A stretch of DNA of 31,305 bases from Amoeboradix gromovi (Eukaryota; Sanchytriomycota; Sanchytriomycetes; Sanchytriales; Sanchytriaceae), in NCBI GenBank assembly GCA_018985225.1, contig JADGIF010000036.1, positions 1-31,305 of the forward strand. The letters are read 5' to 3'. Shown here in pieces: positions 28,701 to 31,305 of the stretch. A model generated the notes under the pieces. It worked only from the letters and a program-made list of their open reading frames with translations, was not told the DNA's origin and did no database searches. The position numbers were made by a program, and so were the translations under genes. Each line of letters opens with the position of its first letter. The stretch's first letter is position 1.

Positions 28701-31305
28701 AAAGATCGCTAACATCGGTTTCTTGTTGACAATTAATGGTATGGAGTGTATTATTATTGTACTCGGATAAAATGGATACTAACAAGGATTTACCCAAACC
28801 TGGTTCACTTATTAACAAAACAGGCTCCTTATTTAGTACACATGCATTGATAAGATTGAAGGACTTCACAAAAAACGGATTCCACGCATATTGCGGAAAT
28901 TGTTTCATCAACAACGAAGTGTTACATAACAAGGACTGATCATAATCATTGATGGTGAATTTAAATTGAAAGCATTGCTTAAATAAGTTAAACAACTTCG
29001 ATTTAGATTGCTCAGTTCTACATTTTTCCAACAGCAGCTGCAATCCATTCATTACAAACTCATCAAAGGTTGTGGCTTTTCTTTTACACCATTTGAACAA
29101 ATCTCTTAGTGTCAGTTGACCATAACTGCTGTAGAACATTGTTAATTTCTTAATCCAGCTTGATGGAATAGAGTGTGTACCTTGAAGTAACAAAACCAAA
29201 TCATCATTGTCAAATTGACCAACAAATATCTCAATAAATCTGTTTCTGAATGCATTGCTTAGTTGCTTTCGGCCTCCATACAAATGAGCAGGATTTTGAG
29301 TAGCAAATAATCTGAAATTAGGATGAGGAATAACTGTCTCATTAGTTTGTGGAATAACTAGCTGCTTGTTATCATCTAGAAGTCTATTAAGACTCTCTAA
29401 TATCTCACTAGGTGCTAAATTCAACTCGTCTAGCAATACCCAGTAACCATTTTTCATTGCCTCCACTAATGGCCCATATTTAAAGACAAAGTCGTTATCC
29501 ACTAGTGTATAGTTGCCCACGTATTCTATTAAATCTGTATGCTCGTGGTTATTAATTCTAATTAGTCTGTTATTGGTAACATGTGCTATGTACTTTATTA
29601 ATGTAGTTTTGCCACTACTAGTAACACCTTCTAATAAAACAGGGATGTCAGAGGTTATTCCTTTCATTATAACAACCAGGTGTTCATTTAGTGTCTTGGT
29701 GCTTGTAAATGGGTATGCCGAAGGATTCAGAGACAATTGCAACTTTTCACAGAATGTTTGGAACTTATATTTAGGTAATGGCTTCTTGAATAACAGCAGC
29801 TGAGCATCGTTTATTAGCGATTGGCACTTTACCTTGGATTCCCTATTCAAACTTACCGTGAATGCCATATCGAACCCATACAATAAAGATGCATCAATTC
29901 CCCATCCAAGAGATAACAAATGATTTGTTAGGTTCAAAGCTCTTTTTAAACTGCGTATGCTGAATATAGGTCGCAAATCGTTACCGTTTAACCAAATTGT
30001 ATTTGCTTCGGTAATTATTGTGTGAAATAGCTTACTGACTGTATCTATTAGCAGATCTAAACGAACATGCACAATGTGATTCAGCAACTCTTTACACAAG
30101 ATAGCAATCGAATGTGTGTCGTGTGGATCCATTACGCTAACATGAATAAAAAGATCGCTTAGCTGATTTGGTAACTCTTTCTTCCCAAAATCAGTAGCAG
30201 GATTCATAGCCGCCAGTATTCTAAAATTATCATGTTTACGAATAACAGGATATTCTGGCAACTTGATAAGCGGTGATTGAATAACATCGCTAATACTTGA
30301 CAATACCTGAGAATTTGCTAAATTGATTTCATCAAGAAACAGTACATGGCCATTTTGATATGCCGTCAATAACGGACCAATCTGAAAAGTCATAGCAATC
30401 TGAGATTTTAAACAATCCTTCAACTGATTTATGATCGACAATGGATCCAATTTGGATTTGAACCTCTTGTTGCTATGCAATTGAGTAGACAGCATATCAA
30501 TGATCTTGTTGATTAGGGCTAGATAACCATCTGGATTGCCATCACAAGCCTGTTTATAAAAACAATGCTCTAATAGACTAGTGTCGCCACTTAAAAAGTT
30601 AAGAATATGATGCATTTTGTGGATGTTACCTACATGCTTACTTGGTTTCCAGCTACCAATAATATCCTGTCTTTCAGTAGACGGAGAAAAGTTCAATATA
30701 GTCATATTTACACCTAAAATACGAGCAATTTCAGAGACTGTTGCTGTTTTACCTATTCCTGTGCCACCTATCAGTAGCAACGGTTGATTGTGGAACAGAG
30801 CAGCGATTGAATCAGAGGCTAAATTAGAACTACTAGGAATCCACGCAAGATTGTAGGTGTCTACGGTGTTAACACTACGCTTTATTGAATAATGCTCAAT
30901 CTTTAGTTCATCGCGAGTGATAACTGGAGGAGTTATAGCATTAGCATGTAACTGAGAAGAATTTACAAGAAAATGCTTAGACAAAATGCCAATAGTGTTG
31001 GGCAAGCGGGTGGTTAATCTCAAACCAATTTTAGCCATCTGAATTCTGTCAGACTCCAATTTCCAATTTACGCAGTTGACATCCACAATGCGCTGTAGCC
31101 ATGCATCTAGTATCTGTTTGTTAATATTTAGTTCCAAGTAGCAGTCATAAATGTATCTCAAACCTTGCACTTTGTATTTGTGGCTAAAGATTACAATCCA
31201 CTCTTCATCAGGGATTTGGTGTAAATTAACAGTGTGCCAGGCATGCGACTTGGGCTCTTTGTCAATAGTTCCAATAACACGGTAATTAGGATGCGAGTAT
31301 ATAGA
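22747..31305 (-). CDS. MDN1: Midasin (MDN1/Rea1) AAA+ ATPase, 5' end beyond window
   Basis: Midasin is the dynein-like AAA+ machine that pulls assembly factors off pre-60S ribosomal particles in the nucleus. The frame is open to the right edge, giving 2852 residues without the N-terminus and most of AAA1. Walker A motifs occur at GGTGIGKT (about 30750-30770), GVTSSGKT (29610-29635), EPGLGKS (28785-28810) and GTVGIGKS (27955-27985), each followed by a Walker B DE(L/I)NLA and an ATMNP or ATQNP sensor. A sixth module near 27230 (HSGTTNML) lacks the lysine, as expected for AAA6. A long helical linker leads to an acidic D/E/Q-rich stretch (about 24470-23640). The C-terminal MIDAS domain has DNSSSM (about 23266-23283) and ISDGIYNE. 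The linker is shorter than in yeast Rea1. Confidence 0.95.
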   Translation of the reverse strand, partial: SIYSHPNYRVIGTIDKEPKSHAWHTVNLHQIPDEEWIVIFSHKYKVQGLRYIYDCYLELNINKQILDAWLQRIVDVNCVNWKLESDRIQMAKIGLRLTTRLPNTIGILSKHFLVNSSQLHANAITPPVITRDELKIEHYSIKRSVNTVDTYNLAWIPSSSNLASDSIAALFHNQPLLLIGGTGIGKTATVSEIARILGVNMTILNFSPSTERQDIIGSWKPSKHVGNIHKMHHILNFLSGDTSLLEHCFYKQACDGNPDGYLALINKIIDMLSTQLHSNKRFKSKLDPLSIINQLKDCLKSQIAMTFQIGPLLTAYQNGHVLFLDEINLANSQVLSSISDVIQSPLIKLPEYPVIRKHDNFRILAAMNPATDFGKKELPNQLSDLFIHVSVMDPHDTHSIAILCKELLNHIVHVRLDLLIDTVSKLFHTIITEANTIWLNGNDLRPIFSIRSLKRALNLTNHLLSLGWGIDASLLYGFDMAFTVSLNRESKVKCQSLINDAQLLLFKKPLPKYKFQTFCEKLQLSLNPSAYPFTSTKTLNEHLVVIMKGITSDIPVLLEGVTSSGKTTLIKYIAHVTNNRLIRINNHEHTDLIEYVGNYTLVDNDFVFKYGPLVEAMKNGYWVLLDELNLAPSEILESLNRLLDDNKQLVIPQTNETVIPHPNFRLFATQNPAHLYGGRKQLSNAFRNRFIEIFVGQFDNDDLVLLLQGTHSIPSSWIKKLTMFYSSYGQLTLRDLFKWCKRKATTFDEFVMNGLQLLLEKCRTEQSKSKLFNLFKQCFQFKFTINDYDQSLLCNTSLLMKQFPQYAWNPFFVKSFNLINACVLNKEPVLLISEPGLGKSLLVSILSEYNNNTLHTINCQQETDVSDLLGCYMPVYTDDGGTKMDFKYVNGPVPTAMINGQYLLIDEINLADDAVLERLNSVLEQDGYLLLSDNLQDNSAIKCSSGFNCFATMNPNTDIAKRELSSALRNRFTEIFIHYRLSLDDLIDYSYVYLKSLNINLSEDHVSKACSFYHDIQSKHVSGTFTVRNLQYSLLLINEFGLIPLVYTVSYGLSDSDLLMFDKESNILKVGFKSFDLSPYTGWIKSPSSLFNLQLLLIATSINNPIIIQGTVGIGKSTLVEYCAAINNIKCTKITMSHDLDLCDLFGKYHLIDSKLEFVNGPLLDAVIHGYYVILDELNLANQSVLEGLNSLLDFRRTVVVNSVTYKCHQKFKLIATMNPTCLLDGRKQLPRSFLGRFLLINFKPYNLQDLLIISDSLQIDSSVVHCFNDLNAASDLQLIKVVTPYKQWNIRDLFKYKQLMSAAKHTSKYSAIYALTVDRVDSKNLDAVVDIIGKYFSSVDTPHTRNLSSVINAHSGTTNMLILSNSLKSFYALKKYNIYNCSYFTDVDDLISCTSLVNNSLVYGYSNFIKDIQLPGHSILLSINQCNNSVFDFVNQLFDSDSIYVNNSIIKKHSDHMITLISHDHSYSKALNNRCLIVDCTSTNISGALFVDSDLLLFILLHYRWSNLLKHITMAAKNNNLSLIALISPLYSSISDYPLDTMNYIYKNYITLPAPVKLDLVDYYKSYMRYNQCLRCSNAHDALFNNLVLCLFYTSSSIDFNGHLVSQITHYYNTLHFGTFNNYMDARAMLQRFLDAVNSTAAPETSRDCDTAEIKDDEAAVFKMYSEVDPATVINNYIRFKSTINLFISDFPSILKDARTLLDSNFNFDILFKLLDSLSSISNNILFDSVNVPVFDLFYFNKMQITSKDIKIEYIKQVVLDRPDIAALFLKDILPVVPATRASTEIEELEALAVDTSCSHAFKLLQLEDGLDVTKTDDDMDNVDRSTIPFNLNPSLAINLVLLSLLKNSKYPKVHALLNRMMYNTHQSHFNALIANCVDGSITAATVTSIVNKLAISTPSDPIYQLDLVPLQLLSEIMSVVSELINTCNSLLNNVTDQSTLLYIVQLMNEFVNTPIHKLTMHNTSRLLMQTTTELELMKTTSNRNTVLATACSTLAGYITSIRKLQLSYITNTLILIELKVITAYNNEYVNMIINNNLDAKHYIQYILRLQLPLFILPIIARILHEHGTSTSIFFKTFYNWIHSNYSSSTLVNNMTSKLNDIATINAYKHKNTLYIKDVNDRLQVQVNKVGVEYYNKLASNTVDVTKIELQRLNEREHDLTEQEMEMLSWFPINSKITSLMRSCKYFKNVKSEYCMYSYISAQTIQTGDRAELRCVLFIHYLQFKVYYKQQHYMGDLKKIGQCIMGIYHYLMRTSTTMAFTRLAMNQLLTFVEYLKKQQEQQEQEQEQEQGQQQDSNGLIDATNDVTEQEDLDDVNGDIKDSNNNNNDNDDIVDYMDDVSDLEEIDTDIDTDVGEEMDDVKDDNERLNDDIRDDQDQKEDQLSECSEKEQVDAEDVEMDFQEPQKDVEMGEQLNDKTDEQDMHSQHSELSEHSGLSEHSALSENSAKDVEDAEQVEEVEELEDFDEVEEQPIENEIDDQKIENEIDEPVQVETTKTLEDEIVMDAQNEAESGNADSKAIEDYKNDNPVEMELKNIEDSNPNDGNDDANDDANDINDNMNDEMITGNSLDCSAVNSSKIDNSTVYNSITTSIPSLNTPITELMRIAIECNQESMLLSRELEHILEYKSKSRLVGDYSSGKRINIRRIMNFMQGNPKIWKRRVKQNKEQCHVMLSIDNSSSMQQVYKQAIYSVMMLCQSIMNHGQLGQVKINLFDTACTTLMDWKGQCELSVLCHFIEKIEFNGEQTDVCKMLSSVEFGKIENKLHIIISDGIYNEHSKIKRLLVEQQEQGVKTLLLIMDRNEFIEELTTATQVQGKIELKKYLDLMAFKYEIVKEVKELPGIIAKALKAYME

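Noticed and set aside
22747-31305. Dynein heavy chain.
   Set aside because: The acidic linker followed by a C-terminal MIDAS domain (DNSSSM) identifies midasin. No microtubule-binding stalk or dynein linker signature is seen.

Overview
The window is a compact, AT-rich piece of a eukaryotic nuclear genome. The genes are eukaryote-specific: FAAH-type amidase, ER Hsp90/GRP94, CAP59-family glycosyltransferase, MOB1, ASCC3/Slh1 helicase, MFS hexose transporter, phosphoglycerate kinase, Rictor (TORC2) and midasin. Reading frames run uninterrupted for up to 8.5 kb and some gene pairs are only 32 to 70 bases apart. Three genes are broken by gaps of 19, 19 and 21 bases that begin GTA and end TAG. Removing them restores the conserved protein, so I read them as ultrashort spliceosomal introns. 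The CAP59-family enzyme leans towards a fungal or near-fungal lineage with a reduced genome, but the sequence does not settle the species.

Layout. 1-252: a small GC-rich, foldable island. 253-1890 (-): FAAH-like amidase. 1943-2495: decayed relic of a TnpB/Fanzor-type RNA-guided nuclease. 2704-2796: hairpin and stress-type promoter motifs. 2814-5108 (+): GRP94. 5247-6554 (+): CAP59-family enzyme. 6888-7548 (+): MOB1 with one intron. 7615-8214 (+): unknown multi-pass membrane protein. 8215-9527: gene-poor, holding nuclease relic B. 9528-13388 (-): ASCC3-like helicase with an eroded second half. 13389-15011: gene-poor, holding an ankyrin-like pseudogene and nuclease relic C. 15012-15233 (-): small hypothetical protein. 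15295-16690 (+): sugar transporter with one intron. 16804-17625 (+): protein with a BED-like zinc finger. 17660-17973: foldback/MITE-like element. 17997-19253 (-): PGK. 19286-22306 (+): Rictor with one intron. 22345-22507: second MITE-like element. 22747-31305 (-): midasin, running off the right edge.

The genes are unrelated housekeeping functions rather than an operon: signalling (Rictor/TORC2, MOB1/Hippo-MEN), glycolysis and sugar uptake (PGK, transporter), ribosome assembly and quality control (midasin, ASCC3), and the secretory pathway (GRP94, glycosyltransferase). The most unusual content is the set of 19-21 base introns, the three independently broken TnpB/Fanzor C-terminal relics, and two related foldback elements that each sit between the 3' ends of convergent genes.
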